Positions 1 through 11,625 of a stretch of DNA of 64,000 nucleotides are shown piece by piece. A program made the position numbers and the translations under genes. Each line of letters starts with the position of its first letter. Position 1 is the stretch's first letter. Source of the stretch: Bradysia coprophila (Eukaryota; Arthropoda; Insecta; Diptera; Sciaridae); NCBI RefSeq assembly GCF_014529535.1, contig NW_023503374.1:3162001-3226000 (forward strand). Direction: 5' to 3'. Under the pieces are notes generated by a model. It was not told the DNA's origin and ran no database searches. It saw only the letters and a list, made by a program, of their open reading frames with translations.

Positions 1-314
1 TTTGGAAGTTGTAAGAAATTTTTTTGAAAAGTTTTTCGACAAGATGTCATAATATTACCGAAATTATACGCTAAGCGCGCTGGTACATCGTTAGCGAATC
101 TTACAATTCTGAGGCCCTAAGGTAAGTTACATCGGTGATTTTGGTGTAATTTGGAAGAGCTTGAAAAGATGTACTAAAATAGCCCAAAAAACTTTAAAAA
201 AAAGTTGGTCCATGGTTTTAGGATCACTGCCTGAAAATTGCGAAATTCACACTGTACCTGTAGAGCCTCAATATTCACAGAGTGAGCCTAAGGCCATGGA
301 TCAATTTTTTTCTA
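1..314. other. gene-free flank left of the RTE insertion
   Basis: I see no gene here. The bases just before 315 and those just after 3834 were one continuous stretch before the RTE element inserted, as shown by the shared 15-bp duplication. The phrase 'agagcatgaaaaagttcac' and its inverse around 3840-4220 suggest that the host stretch is itself an old dispersed repeat. Confidence 0.5.
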
Positions 315-329
315 GTGAATGGTGAACTT
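315..329. repeat. target-site duplication, left copy (RTE copy 1)
   Basis: GTGAATGGTGAACTT occurs here and again, exactly, at 3820-3834. Between the two lie the RTE 3' tail on the left and its 5' leader on the right. A 15-bp perfect duplication flanking a LINE is the expected product of target-primed reverse transcription. Confidence 0.85.
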
Positions 330-349
330 CTTCTTCTTCTTCTTCTTTT

Positions 350-3300
350 TCAGCCTGTTTCTATCCACTGCTGGATGTAGGCCTCTCCAACTTCTTTCCA
401 TTTCGTACGATCCATTGCCATTTGCTGCCAGTTTGTACCTGCAATATTCTTAATTCCGTTTGTCCATCTCTCTGGTGGTCTACCTATAGCTCGTCTTTTA
501 TATGGTCGCCAGTTCATGATCTTTTTGGTCCAACGTTCGTCTGTCCTTCTTGCAATATGTCCCGCCCAGCTCCATTTCAGAGATGCTATTCTTTCCATGA
601 CATCAACGACCCTGGTTTGTTGTCGAATCCATTGATTCGTCATTCTGTCTCTGAGTGTTATTCCAAGCATACTCCGTTCCATGGCTCTTTGTGTCACTCT
701 CAATTTATCTTCGGATGCTTTCGTTAAAGTTAACGTTTCCGCTCCATAAGTGAGCACTGGAAGGACACAAGTGTCGAAAACTTTGCGTTTCAGACTATTA
801 TTCATTTTGCTTTTGAAAATTAGTCTGAGTTTTCCGAACGCTGCCCATGCAAGACCAATCCTACGTCTTATTTCTGCAGTCTGGTTGTCGAGACCTAACT
901 TCAGTTTATGTCCTAGATATACATAGCTGTCGACTCGTTCAATGACAGTGTCACCAATTTTGATTTCTCTATCGTCCCTGATGTTGGTCATGATTTATGT
1001 TTTCGATAAGTTCATCTTGAGGCCAACTTTGATTGCCTCTTCACTTAACTGTTGTAGCATAAGCTGAGCCTGACCTATATTCGCTGCTATCGGTACAATG
1101 TCATCAGCGAAGCGGAGATTGCTCAGGTACTCTCCATTTATCTTTATTCCCATTTTACTCCAGTTTAACTTCCTAAAAACACTCTGCAGAATCGCCGTGA
1201 ATAATTTCGGTGAAATAGTGTCACCCTGCCTTACACCTCGGCCGATTCTGAATTTCTCCGTGCTCTTATGAAGTTTTATACATGAAGTAGCATTTTTGTA
1301 CACATATCGAATTGTGTTGGAGTACCTTGAGTCTACTCTACATTCGTCTAATGCGTCCAATATCGACCATGTTTCCACTGAATCGAAAGCTTTTTCGAAG
1401 TCTATGAATAGCAAGACTATGTCGATGTTGTATTCACGACACTTCTCAATAAGCGTTCTCATCACCTGCAAATGGTCGTTTGTGCTGAAACCAGATCTGA
1501 AAGCAGCTTGTTCAACAGGTTGGTAGAAGTCGAACTTGTTAGTGTTCCTCTTCGTAATGATTTTCATAAACAACTTGTAGAGTGTTGACAATAGGCTTAT
1601 GGGCCGGTAATTTTCCAGCTTTGTTATGTCTCCTTTTTTATGCAGCAATGTAATTACCGCATTTTCCCAGGCTTCTGGTACTTCTTCCCATTGGAGACAT
1701 TGATTAAACAAAGCCGTGATTGCCTTTAATAAGGAGTCTCCACCCAGTTTAATGGCTTCCACTGGAACACCATCTTCTCCGGGAGACTTTTTGTTTTTCA
1801 TCTCGGCTACTGCGGCCTTGACTTCATCAACAGTTATGTTGGGCATATCCTCCGATCCCACGTTTCTTATTATTGGTCTATCTTCGGTTTCTTCCGTTGG
1901 ACTCTGTCTTGCTGAAGAAAACAAATTCTCATAAAATTCTGTTGCAATGTTTAATATCGCATTTCGATCCGTTTGGATCGTTCATGTTTTGTCTCGTAAT
2001 TTGAAGATTTCTTTTTTGGCGTTTGTCATTTTTCTCCGTAGGACTTTCATATTGCAGTTAGCTTCAATTATGTTTTGAGCCAATTGGACATTATATTTTC
2101 TTTCATCTGATCTCCTTGCTTTGTTGATACTTTTAGACAAGTTCCGGTATTCCACCGAATCTCGCCCTCCGTTTTTTACCAACTGCTCTGCTTACGATCA
2201 GGTCTAACGTTTCTCTGCTGAGTTTTGATTCTTTCCCTTGGACGGATTTGCATTTGGATTTCATGAATCCCATTATTGTATCGACGATTTTGGTATTCAA
2301 TTCGTCCAATGTTTCACATTGATTGTTGACGTTATCTAATTCGGCAGTCATTTTCGTAGCAAATTCTTCATTTTGTGTGTAAAGCCGTTGTACGTCAATC
2401 CTTTCACTTTTCTGAACTAGTTGTGATCTTTGAAATCTGGTATTTAACGTGACTCTTGCACGAACCATTCGGTGATCACTACCGGTTGAAAAATTGTTTA
2501 GGACCGTAACGTTCTTAACGGTTGACTTACAGCCAGTTATGATGTAATCGATCTCATTTTTCGTTACACCATCTGCACTAGCCCAAGTCTATTTCCTTTG
2601 AGGCTTTCCGGCAAAAAATGAATTCATTGCGTACAAATTGTGTTGCTGTAGGAAGTTGAGTAAAGTATTTCCACGCTCATTTCTTTGGTCGTTGCTAAAA
2701 CTACCAATAGAAACTTCTGAGTATTCTTCTCGTTTTCCCAGCTTCGCATTGAAATCACCGATTAGATATTGGTAATGTGATGGGTTTTCGTCCAGAGCTT
2801 TCTCGACATCTTCATAGAATCTTTCTACTTCTTCGTCATCATGGGTGGACGTGGGTGCGTAAACCTGAATTAATTTGACACTGTATCTGTTATTTATCTT
2901 CAGGCTTACGTATATCACTCGATCGGATATGCTTTTCGTGTGAGTTATGCGATCCGACCATCGTTTATGTATGAACAATCCGACACCGTGTATCAGCATC
3001 TGGCTGTCACTTCCTCTGTAGAAGAATGTATGCCCTGATTGTAATTTCAGACATTCCTCTCCAGGCTTTCTTACTTCGCTCACTCCCACAACATCCCATT
3101 TTATCTTTTCTAGCTCTTCTTCCATTTCTTGCATTTTTTGTCTTGACGACAATTTTCTGGCATTATATGTGGCAATGTATAATTCGTTGTGGCTTCGTTT
3201 GAAGGTTTTTAGCATTAAAACACCACGCTTGCTACTGCGGGTTGGTGAGTATGAAAGCTTTACTTTGCTCGCCCCCGGTAATCCCCGAGCTCTGACCCGC

Positions 3301-3404
3301 ACATTTCTGCACGTTCCGGGACCACAGTGCCTATCAAAGTGCACAGTGCCCGACGGGGTAGTGTTACTCTTTTTGAACATTCTTTTCCATAAAGCTTTGC
3401 CCAT
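350..3404 (-). pseudogene. RTE endonuclease-reverse transcriptase ORF, inactivated
   Basis: The frame starts near 3404 with a basic leader. An apurinic-type endonuclease follows, with TYNARKL at the start, the catalytic-type VSEVRKPG, then IGDFNAKLG and, past a stop, TGSDHRMVRARV (around 2455-2490). The reverse transcriptase shows ENYRPISLLS, FIDFEKAFDS, GVRQGDTISP and RFADDIVPIA. The C-terminal block GHIARRTDERW is common to RTE proteins. The frame is broken four times. A TAG stands at 2589-2591 where the family has Trp. Relative to copy 3, 2 bp are missing near 2182, a TGA stands at 1982-1984, and a TAA lies near 995. The parts are otherwise well conserved, so inactivation is recent. Spurious plus-strand frames here are shadows. 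Confidence 0.9.
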
Positions 3405-3478
3405 TCTTTTGAACCTATCTGAGCAAAAGGTTATTGGCGTCTTTTAAAGAACGTCCTTCTAAAGCTTAACCTAGTAGC

Positions 3479-3606
3479 TACAGTGAACGACATCTCAAAT
3501 GTCTCACTGTCAAATTTTTCTGAGAATTTTATTGTGTCATTGCAAATTCACAATGACATTCTCTGAAAAAAATGACAGTGAGACATTTGAGATGTCGTTC
3601 ACTGTA
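3479..3606. mobile_element. MITE with TA duplication, nested in RTE copy 1 leader
   Basis: A 124-bp inverted repeat starts CAGTGAACGACATC and ends GATGTCGTTCACTG, with arms of about 33 bp. It is flanked by TA on both sides (3479-3480 and 3605-3606). TA duplication with CAGT ends fits a Tc1/mariner-mobilised non-autonomous element. It contains no ORF. Confidence 0.8.
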
Positions 3607-3819
3607 ATAAGAATTCTGGGATCGTCCTATCCTTGGGCTTCCTGATAGTGTTGTTTCGCCTCAACGTTGGTCCCTTAACCCCAATTCTTTCGGCTTCCAG
3701 CTCACGATTCATTCAGCCTTAAGATTGATCTATCTAATCCTATCTTATCTACTGCTACGTCCTCGTTAAACTTCATTCCCTCCACTCTTTTTCAAACTGG
3801 CTTGGGACAGTCTTTGGCG

Positions 3820-3834
3820 GTGAATGGTGAACTT
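3820..3834. repeat. target-site duplication, right copy (RTE copy 1)
   Basis: This is an exact second copy of GTGAATGGTGAACTT (first at 315-329) and marks the 5' end of the RTE insertion at 3819. Confidence 0.85.
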
Positions 3835-4321
3835 AGGAGAACTTTTTTATGCTCTTTCAGAATATACCAACACCAAAATTTTCACTTTTGAAATAGCTTC
3901 ACAAATCTTGCGTATGCCGTGGCGGTACATTTGTCACAAACAACGTTACAAGATTGCGTGTAATGTCACGAGATTACAAAATACATCTTCGATTTGTGAA
4001 GTCTTTAGGAAAGTGACAACTTTTTAATTGATGAACTTTGAAAGAGCATGAAAAAGTTCACTAAAGTTCATATTTGATCCAAGGTCCCACATCCGCTCCA
4101 TGAACCTTCTGTTTTTGTCATAATTTACGTTTTTCACAAGGTTCAGTGAGCGAATTTAGGACTTTGAACCTACTTTTTATCGGGTTCAAAGGTGTACTTT
4201 TTTATGCTCTTTCAAAGTTCACCAATCTTAAAGTTCTCACTTTCCTAATGGATTCACCAAAGTACACCGATAAGCCTGATACAAGTAAGGCCAAGGCATT
4301 AGGCGCACCGTCTGAATTTGG
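3835..4321. other. gene-free stretch with internal inverted/direct repeats
   Basis: No gene is visible. A motif around TTTTTATGCTCTTTCA appears at about 3843 and 4198 in one orientation and at about 4040-4058 inverted, so this is probably a decayed repeat unit. Confidence 0.4.
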
Positions 4322-4327
4322 GTCTAT

Positions 4328-5619
4328 CAGGGAGCCCACTCAAAATTCGGCCTCCTTTTTAAGGAATAAAGGAGGATATTTCGATAATTTAAGGAGAATT
4401 TCAGGAGTTTTAAAATATGAGATTTTGGATTAAATTTGATGAATTCGAAATTTTTTTGACTTTCCAAAGTCACATAAAGGATATATGAAGTAGTTTTTTT
4501 GGTGTTTCTAAGAGAATATTCTTTGAAAAATATTTTCCGAGTTTTTCACAAATATTTTATCGAATTTTTTGTCTTTTTTTTATTTTTTTGATTTTATCTT
4601 CTTGCTACTTGTAATGCCCGCATTTAAAATCATCTGTGCCTTGGCCACTGACGATTTATCTAATTTACATTCGCTAACTACAGCTGACGAAGTGTTATTA
4701 CCAACATCAATTAACTTTTCGGCGACTTTTAACTTTAAAGTCTCCTCTGCAGCAGAGGCTCTGCTATTTCAGCTTCGATGCTTTAAATTTTGGCCTCTTT
4801 CTTATGCTTTTCGTTTTTGTCTGACTCATTTTGTTTCGATTTTGCTAATAACGTCTTTCGCTCGTTTTCTACATATAAATGCAAAAAATATCTTTTACGG
4901 GCCGACGAGCAGAGGTATAACAATTTTCGAATAATTGGAAAATCTTCCACTTTATCGTAGAAATACAAAGTATTCTAACTATCCGAATAGCCGCAATTGT
5001 TTCTTCTAAGAGCTGCTCCTTGAAATTTCAGGAAACACAAATTTATTTACGCTAAATCCTCGCTTAGGATCAGCATTCCTCCACTCGCGGAATGTTGAAA
5101 ACCGACACATTTTCTGTTTCTGTGTTTTACTTGAGTTTCTGATTTCTCCATATAAAAATGCATGCAAAATTCACAAAAAACCATAGAACAGAAAATGTGT
5201 CGGTTTTCAAAATTCCGTGAGTGTATGTACGCATTGGCTAACTTAACCAGATGTCCAAACTTTTCTCAAACACGATACACACTAGACGAAAGTTAACAAT
5301 TGATTGACAATAAATGATTAAGTTGCCAGCAGCATCAACACAATCGATGAAAAGAACAATTGAAGCAATAGGGTTTTGCAAGTACCTTTTAGCACTATCG
5401 ATCTCATTTGTTGAATTATTTAGGTTTCATGAGCTTTTTTTTGGTGAAGTAAGCGAGGAACGGTTTTGAATACATATGGTTCCATAGTCAGAATTAAAAT
5501 GTTAGATGTTTTAACTAAAGTGAAACTAAAAATAAGGAGTTTGAGGAGATTAAGGAGGTTTCAGGAGGATTTTTGAAAATCAAGGAGATTTAAGGAATCA
5601 AGGAGGAGTGGGCTCCCTG
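4328..5619. mobile_element. non-autonomous DNA transposon, 14-bp TIR, 6-bp target duplication
   Basis: The left end CAGGGAGCCCACTC (4328-4341) is the exact inverse of the right end GAGTGGGCTCCCTG (5606-5619). The flanks repeat GTCTAT (4322-4327 and 5620-5625). Inside both ends lie clusters of AAGGAG-type direct repeats (about 4360-4420 and 5530-5605), like subterminal transposase-binding repeats. No transposase is encoded; an open frame at 4569-4934 is AT-rich with no recognisable domain. The CAGGG end resembles hAT elements, but hAT duplications are 8 bp, so the superfamily is left open. Confidence 0.7.
5082..5223. repeat. hairpin MITE nested in the 4328-5619 element
   Basis: A 142-bp inverted repeat begins CACTCGCGGAATGTTGAAAA and ends in the complement with few mismatches. 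Arms are about 38 bp around a loop of about 65 bp. It has no coding content. Confidence 0.7.
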
Positions 5620-5625
5620 GTCTAT

Positions 5626-6731
5626 ACGACGGTCATTTTCACAAATTTTGAAAAAATGGTTAAGCGACAAAAGTCCTACGCAATTAAATGATTCATGATC
5701 ACAACGATATGTACCGGTTGACATTAAAATTAAATAGCCTCAATACAACTTACACACACACTCCTCGGGTTTCGAAGTGAACCAAATTTTTATTAGATTG
5801 GTCACAATGAACTCGGTGAAAACATTTTTGTAATATAATACGATAAGTGTAAAAATCTGTTTCGTCAACTACTTTTGATTCAATGCAAGTAAAACTGACG
5901 CAGATACTGGCGCGTGCGTGAAGAGTGAAAACTGGCGCCCAAAATGGCCAAAGAAAGATTTATTTATTTTTCAAAGTGTCAAAGTAGCTCCCGAAAGGTA
6001 AAGGTAACTCCAATAACAGAAACAAAGATAAATTTAAAATAAGAGAGGCCTACTCGACGTAGTATTCAGAATGCCTGTTCTTGATCTTGTATTGTCATAA
6101 CAGATCCCTTGTTATGGTTTTTGTTATTCATTGTATGTGGTTGAACGTTGGGATATGGAATGATTTCATGATGAAAAGCGTTAGCGTTGGGTACACTCTA
6201 AAGCTAATCACGATTTAAAACAAAATGTTGTGTAGTTTTTGCTGAAAAATAATTGCCCTTCCTTATCACCGCATTATGCACACATTACCACTGAGTGCAC
6301 ACACTCATTTTAATTTCGGAAACATTTATTTGCTTCGCCACAATAAATAATATTGTCTTAATGAAATAATATACCAAACTCATTACAGTAATCACGAGTC
6401 CATTAAAACATTTACGCAATGTAGCTATATTTCGCTGCAAAATTATTTTCGGTCCTTGCAACAATTTTAAATAATTGGAATTTATTTACTTTTCGAGGTT
6501 CTATTTTTTTGCATCCTTACGAATGACTATTGCAAGAAAATTGTGCATATAATTGGCTCAAAATTGGTGATTATTCCAAAAAAAATGGAACTTCTACGAA
6601 ATGTAATGCAACAAAGCCTCGAACAAAGTAGATGTGAACCGAATCGGAAATAAGTTAGCCTTGAGCTTGAACGACATTTCTTCCCTACCTTGACCATAAG
6701 TCTGAATCCACAGTCATTCCATTTTGTATTC
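5626..6731. other. gene-free stretch
   Basis: This is AT-rich sequence without a supported gene. The longest open frames are short and have no recognisable motifs. The phrase 'gaggcctactcgacg' near 6046 recurs as 'ggacctactcgacgcagca' near 24,468, hinting at a dispersed repeat. Confidence 0.4.
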
Positions 6732-6924
6732 GTTTTCATTCCGTTTTGCCTCCGTGTACACTGTACATACATGACAGTTGGCATTTTAAAGGTTCTGAAA
6801 GAACAAGCGATCAACTCAGAAGTGTCTTAACCTGTTCTTTTGTAAACTTGGGCATTTCATACAATAGAGCACATTGTTTCATATTACAACTGTCGCGTAC
6901 ACGGAGGCAAAACGGAATGAAAAC
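6732..6924. repeat. inverted-repeat element
   Basis: GTTTTCATTCCGTTTTGCCT at the left is repeated inverted at the right, with arms of about 28 bp around about 135 bp of spacer. It is a likely small MITE. The short open frames that cross it come from the arms and are not genes. Confidence 0.65.
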
Positions 6925-7334
6925 AGACGACTCAGAGGCCACCTCAACCACTTAAGTTCTTCTATGTCTTCGGGTCCTATAGAGATTAGGGTATGTCGAT
7001 TTGCAATTTTCGTTAAAGTCATACGGTACTCGAACCTTCTGTGAAATATGTCGTAACGGTTGTTGATCGACTTACAGCTCAAGAAAAGTCAAATATTTTT
7101 CTCAGCCAGTGCATAAGAGTCTCTTACAACAACGAGTCACTTCTAACCCAGTAGACATGCCACCTAAAACTACTACATTCACGTGACACAATAGTGGCTG
7201 AGCTCAGCTACAACACCCCGTGCTCGGTTCCGCTGAACATCATGTTGCAGTAAAGGCGAACTCTTCGGACTTTTGTCATATATGTCGTAATTCCCGTTTA
7301 CTTGCAGAAACATAAATGAAAATAAAAAAAATTA

Positions 7335-7535
7335 AACAAGGAAATATGTCAACGAGAAGTTTACAGCTGAGATTTTACATCGAAAGTTTTACAAAAAAAT
7401 GCGTCACAAGTGGCAGATGCTGAGGAAACCCCTCATACGACAATAATTATCTGTCACTTTGTGACGCATTTCTTTTTGTAAAACTTTCGTTGTAAAATCT
7501 CATCGGTAAACTTCTCGTTGACATATTTTCTTGTT
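7335..7535. mobile_element. hairpin MITE, GACGCA/CATCTGCCAC family
   Basis: A 200-bp imperfect palindrome has arms of about 85 bp. Each arm carries GTTTTAC...TGCGTCACAA next to a GTGGCAGAT-type block near the loop. The same blocks appear at 11,493-11,625 and 33,167-33,340 in other arrangements. Confidence 0.75.
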
Positions 7536-7639
7536 CACATTTTCTTGGTCAATCTTGTAGCGCTAAAAATTCCTCGGTTCTAATGGTTCTAATTTATTGA
7601 ACTTATGCTATTGAAATTATGTTTGGGAGCAAAAGCTCC

Positions 7640-7860
7640 AGTAATTTATTTTCGTATAATTCTATTACATTTTTAGTACATTTCGTCATAGAATTACAAA
7701 TGTCAGCACTATATTTTTGTGTGAACCAACTTCACTGTTGTGACATTTCATATGGATATTTACCAGAGTGAAGTTATTTCACCAGAAAATAGAGTTTGCA
7801 AAGAATGAAGTACTCAAAAGAAATTAGCGCCTATAGAGGCCAATGGGTGTTTCCAATAGC
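7640..7860. repeat. dispersed repeat R1 (copy 1)
   Basis: Shared blocks include TCTATTACATTT, a 'tagtacatttcgtcat' type block, 'caacttcactgttgtgac' and 'aggccaatggg'. They recur at 38,140-38,700 and 40,273-40,690 in similar but diverged order. No ORF is present. Confidence 0.55.
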
Positions 7861-9223
7861 ACCAATAGCCTTTTCGAAAAGTTACATATTATGTTGTGGC
7901 AAATATAATAGAAGAAACTAATCAATACAAATCAGTAGAATCTCAAAAAAAAATCAGGCAAGGGACCCGGACTACATCTTATAAATATAATTAAATGAAT
8001 ATCGACTACGGTAGGTTAAATAGAACAAAGTGATAACTACTCACGAGATAAGGTCTAACTCCGAAGTGAAATTTTAATGGAAAGGAAGACCATCTATGTC
8101 TAATATAAATATTTACTTCAAACCATCATACGACTATATAAATTCGAATATTTGTGCATACGATGTGCTACGGAGTAATGTCGTAAAATTAATGTCTTTC
8201 CTTTGTCTTTTGTCAAAAATGTAATATATATTTGGATAGTCTATATTATAGACTTCACATACATATACGATCCGTAGCATACAAGATTAGGTGCTTGATA
8301 TTATACCACAAGCAAAACGTTCATAAGAAAGATGTGAAAAGTTAACCATAGATCATCCCCACATTTTCTCGTCGAGCTTTTATGATGAATGGATGGTTGC
8401 TGTTGCTCGTATGCATGTGGTTCGGAAGGTATATTTCTCATTTATATCATATATCATATATATCATAGATTTTGTATGTTCGTATATATATACGTGTCAT
8501 ACAGTTTGACATAGCGTTTCTGTGCTGAGTGCATACACAATTATCTCTCTCCCTCTTTCTCTCAACGAATAATGAAAAATTCTCAAACAATAGATATTAA
8601 GATTGGCCCGCGTTCGGTATGTGGATTTACGTGGGTGAAAGCACGGGGTTTCGTAGGGTTTTGAAATTAAATTTCTCAATGTTTCACACATTGTAATGTC
8701 AAATTTATGTCCAAGGTCTTTAATTTGTGCTAGGTAAAGTCCGTTTTCACCGAGCAATCCTTCCAATTAAAAAAAGGTAAAAAAATAAGTATTCAGCTAC
8801 CGCGTTACATTCACCAAGTGTTGTCGATGGGTCAGATTTACGTTCGCAACAAAAACGAGTACTTCAATTCAAAAATAAAGCAAAATTGCAATTAGGTAGC
8901 CATTGGATTTTATGGCTACCGCAAAGTCGTTATTGACTCAGTTATTCAGTTATTTCTGTCACCAACCAAAATTTCTATCTTTTGTGTAATTACTAAAATT
9001 GCTTCAAAAATGGCTCGCCTCTTCGATTACTTTCTGCACGTTTTACTGTTTTGCTGGCAATAAAATTTGAATACAAAAATTAAATTTGGATACACGTCCA
9101 GACTTCATGCCGAGATTGTATTGATTATGCGGGTTGTTTGGAATAGTTTAAACAGTTATTGCTACGTGAATCGTACATTCCAAATATTTTGTGATTATTC
9201 TCTGTGATTCTAACGTTTGTTGC
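7861..9223. other. gene-free AT-rich stretch
   Basis: No gene is supported. It includes an AT dinucleotide-rich patch at about 8440-8500 (TATATCATATATC-type). The open frame at 8497-8766 has no motif. Confidence 0.4.
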
Positions 9224-9267
9224 TTATAATTATAATTATAATTATAATTAATTAATTATAATTAATT
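9224..9267. repeat. TAATTA-type microsatellite
   Basis: The run is (TATAAT)n grading into (TAAT)n over about 44 bp. Confidence 0.8.
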
Positions 9268-9313
9268 TCAGTTAAGTATGTTAAAATTTTGTATTGAAAT
9301 GCAATTTGCGTTA

Positions 9314-9400
9314 TCTGGTGTCGGTTAAAGCTGACTTCCACATATTTTTGGAGTAAATCACCTCTAACAGCTAGCGAAATCAGCTTTAACCGACTACAGA
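9314..9400. repeat. short inverted repeat
   Basis: TCTGGTGTCGGTTAAAGCTG is mirrored by its near-complement at 9380-9400, with two mismatches, around a spacer of about 45 bp. It may be a very small MITE. Confidence 0.55.
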
Positions 9401-10211
9401 TACTCGTAATCGTTGTAAAAAATGCTTCAAATAAGCTAACCACTTATTTATGAAGAATGGATAACAATTCCACTCATCAAAAAGGAACGAGCACTTGAAA
9501 ATTTTGTCGTAGAGTGACCTTGCTGCAAACAAAATGTCGTAACAGATACTTGTTGTGAGGCTGGTATGGCAAGTTTGGTATCGTTGTAAAGATTAGACTG
9601 CAGGCTGATCAGGCATTGTTGTTTTGTTGCAAGATGGGTCTACCTGTGTATTACAGAGTAGTTCAAGTTTCGCCGAGGATGATGAAAGTAAACTTTACCA
9701 ATACCGTCATTCAAAGAGTTTCAAACTCTCTTTATATCGTCTTGGACATATCACCATTTTAAAATGTCGAATTTTCGACTTGTGACTTTAACGAATTAGC
9801 TTAGAATTAGCTCCTCTATCAGTTGCGATAACGATCTGTATTCAAATTAACTCATTGGTCCCGCACGGCCATGAGTGCCGGTTCTGCGAAACGGCTGGAT
9901 GGATCCGCGAACTGAATGTGGTTCCTTAGAGTACTCGAGTCTCTCACTAAGAACGTGAAGAAAAATCAGAGGTGGTGCCGTGACTCTATTTAAGTTCTGT
10001 TCAACCCCACCGTGAAGTATCGCCAAAAAAATTGGCAAAAAGCTTTTCATCTACCAATTTTCTGGTCCAACTTTTTGGTGCGGAATAACCTCGGCCATAT
10101 GACAGATGACTTCCCATTACTTTTCATCATAGAAATGATAACAGATGGCGTTGCTGCCTTAACATCTGTTGAGGTGAATAGGTTTGTTCCAAGGTCATTT
10201 CGGAATGTCAA

Positions 10212-10325
10212 ATTTTATCCACAGAAGGTAACCTAACCTCAACTTTCAGGTTGACGGAAACTAACGAAAAGTTTACAAAGAAATTTGATTGACGTTTAGG
10301 TTATGTTCATCTCTGTGGATAAAAT
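10212..10325. repeat. inverted-repeat element
   Basis: ATTTTATCCACAGA at the left is matched by TCTGTGGATAAAAT at the right, and an inner ACCTAA/TTAGGT pair extends the arms. It looks like a small decayed MITE. Confidence 0.55.
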
Positions 10326-10349
10326 CGTTGTCAAAGTTCGGGTTTACAG

Positions 10350-10498
10350 TTCATTGCAACAAAGGACGTCCGCCGCACTATAGGGGTGAGAGGGGTTCGC
10401 CAAAGTGTAACCGCCATACATTTGTGTAGTGGAAAAGTGCGGACAAGGAGGGAGGGGAGTATAAAACTCCAGAAAAATCACGGACGTCCTTTATGAAC
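10350..10498. repeat. inverted-repeat element, GC-richer spacer
   Basis: AAAGGACGTCCG (10,361) is mirrored by CGGACGTCCTTT (10,481-10,492), with weaker pairing outside. The spacer is purine-rich and unlike the surrounding AT-rich DNA. No ORF is present. Confidence 0.55.
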
Positions 10499-11492
10499 GG
10501 CCCCAAACCTCGCAGGTGCAACAACATTAGTCACAGGAAAACATGACGTTGACAACATAACAGAAATGAATTCATATGCAACTCGGGATCTGTTATTTCT
10601 CTCATCCGCTGAATGCATTACATTCAGTGTTTAAATACTTTGCTGTTGATCATGTATTCGATGTATCCTACACTTATTTGGACGGATATTATACGTAGAC
10701 ATTAGAGACAAAAATATAAATCGAACACTCGCCCCCTAACAATCAAGGAATCTTTGTATTCTAATTGCACATTTTCTTCTCTATAACCAAGTCCCAATTT
10801 GTGTATGCTTCGTTTCGATTTTTACACTACAAACACGTAGAGCAAACTTCTATCCCAAGTACCTACAACTAACGAATGTCGAAAAATATAAAACGAACTT
10901 TCGTAGACGCTCCAGCTTATACTTCACATAATATAAGAAGGGTGTGTGTATCTACAAAAAAAAAGTTTATCGTAAATTAGGAAAGTGTTTTTAGACTGTT
11001 GAAATGCAGAGACGTATACATGCTGGTTCATCAAAACTATTTCAAAGTTGCGGCACGTGTGCTACAAATTTGCAAAAAAAAACTCCTTCCTCTCTACGAG
11101 ATGTTCCTATATTTCATTTGAACCTGTATTCATTCAAATATATGTATACGTCTACGAGGAGTGACGGGATGCATATCTACATAAAGTTTTCATATTTTTA
11201 TTCCTAAATCGTCGCATTCGTCGCTATAATTTGAATTAGGTGAAATACATAATAAATCGGGTACATACTCAAGAGTTGCATCATCTCAAAGCTTTGACGC
11301 TTGTTAGTGTAAAATAATTAAACGAAATCTCAAATTAGTAAATGGAAATTACGTGATAACTATAGTGTTGCGATTCTACTGGACTAAGATTCGATAAAAG
11401 CATAATAAGTTAAATCGCCCAACAACCAGTGGAATTGTGACGCAAGTCCATTCTTTAAAAGAAAAGAATATATATCACAATTATGAAAATTT
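10499..11492. other. gene-free stretch
   Basis: I see no gene or clear repeat boundary in this AT-rich sequence. Confidence 0.35.
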
Positions 11493-11625
11493 TCCTTCCT
11501 CAACATCTGCCACTTGTGACGCAAATTTTTTTTGTTATAAATTTCTTCCTAAAATTTTTCTGGTAAGATTTTTGTTGATAAAACTTTCGCCTACTTTCCT
11601 CATCAGCTGCCATTTGTGACGCATA
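11493..11625. repeat. two direct units of the GACGCA/CATCTGCCAC family
   Basis: TTCCTCAACATCTGCCACTT and a second unit starting TTCCTCATCAGCTGCCAT lie about 103 bp apart in the same orientation, each followed by TGTGACGCA. Elsewhere in the window these blocks are arranged as hairpins. Confidence 0.55.

Larger units (their letters stand above)
330..3819 (-). mobile_element. RTE-clade non-LTR retrotransposon, copy 1, apparently full length
   Basis: This element lies on the minus strand and spans about 3.49 kb between two copies of a 15-bp duplication. It ends at 330-350 in a (GAA)n tail instead of poly(A), which is typical of RTE elements. It carries one decayed endonuclease plus reverse transcriptase reading frame (350-3404) and a leader of about 0.4 kb at 3405-3819. 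A TA-flanked MITE (3479-3606) has inserted in that leader. Two shorter copies (15,231-16,086 and 55,590-57,716) are nearly identical over long stretches, which indicates recent activity. Clade assignment rests on the single ORF, the endonuclease order, the FADD-type active site and the tail. Confidence 0.88.

Noticed and set aside
4569..4934. 121-codon frame as a transposase for the 4328-5619 element
   Set aside because: Hydrophobic, Phe/Leu-rich translation without a DDE or other catalytic pattern.
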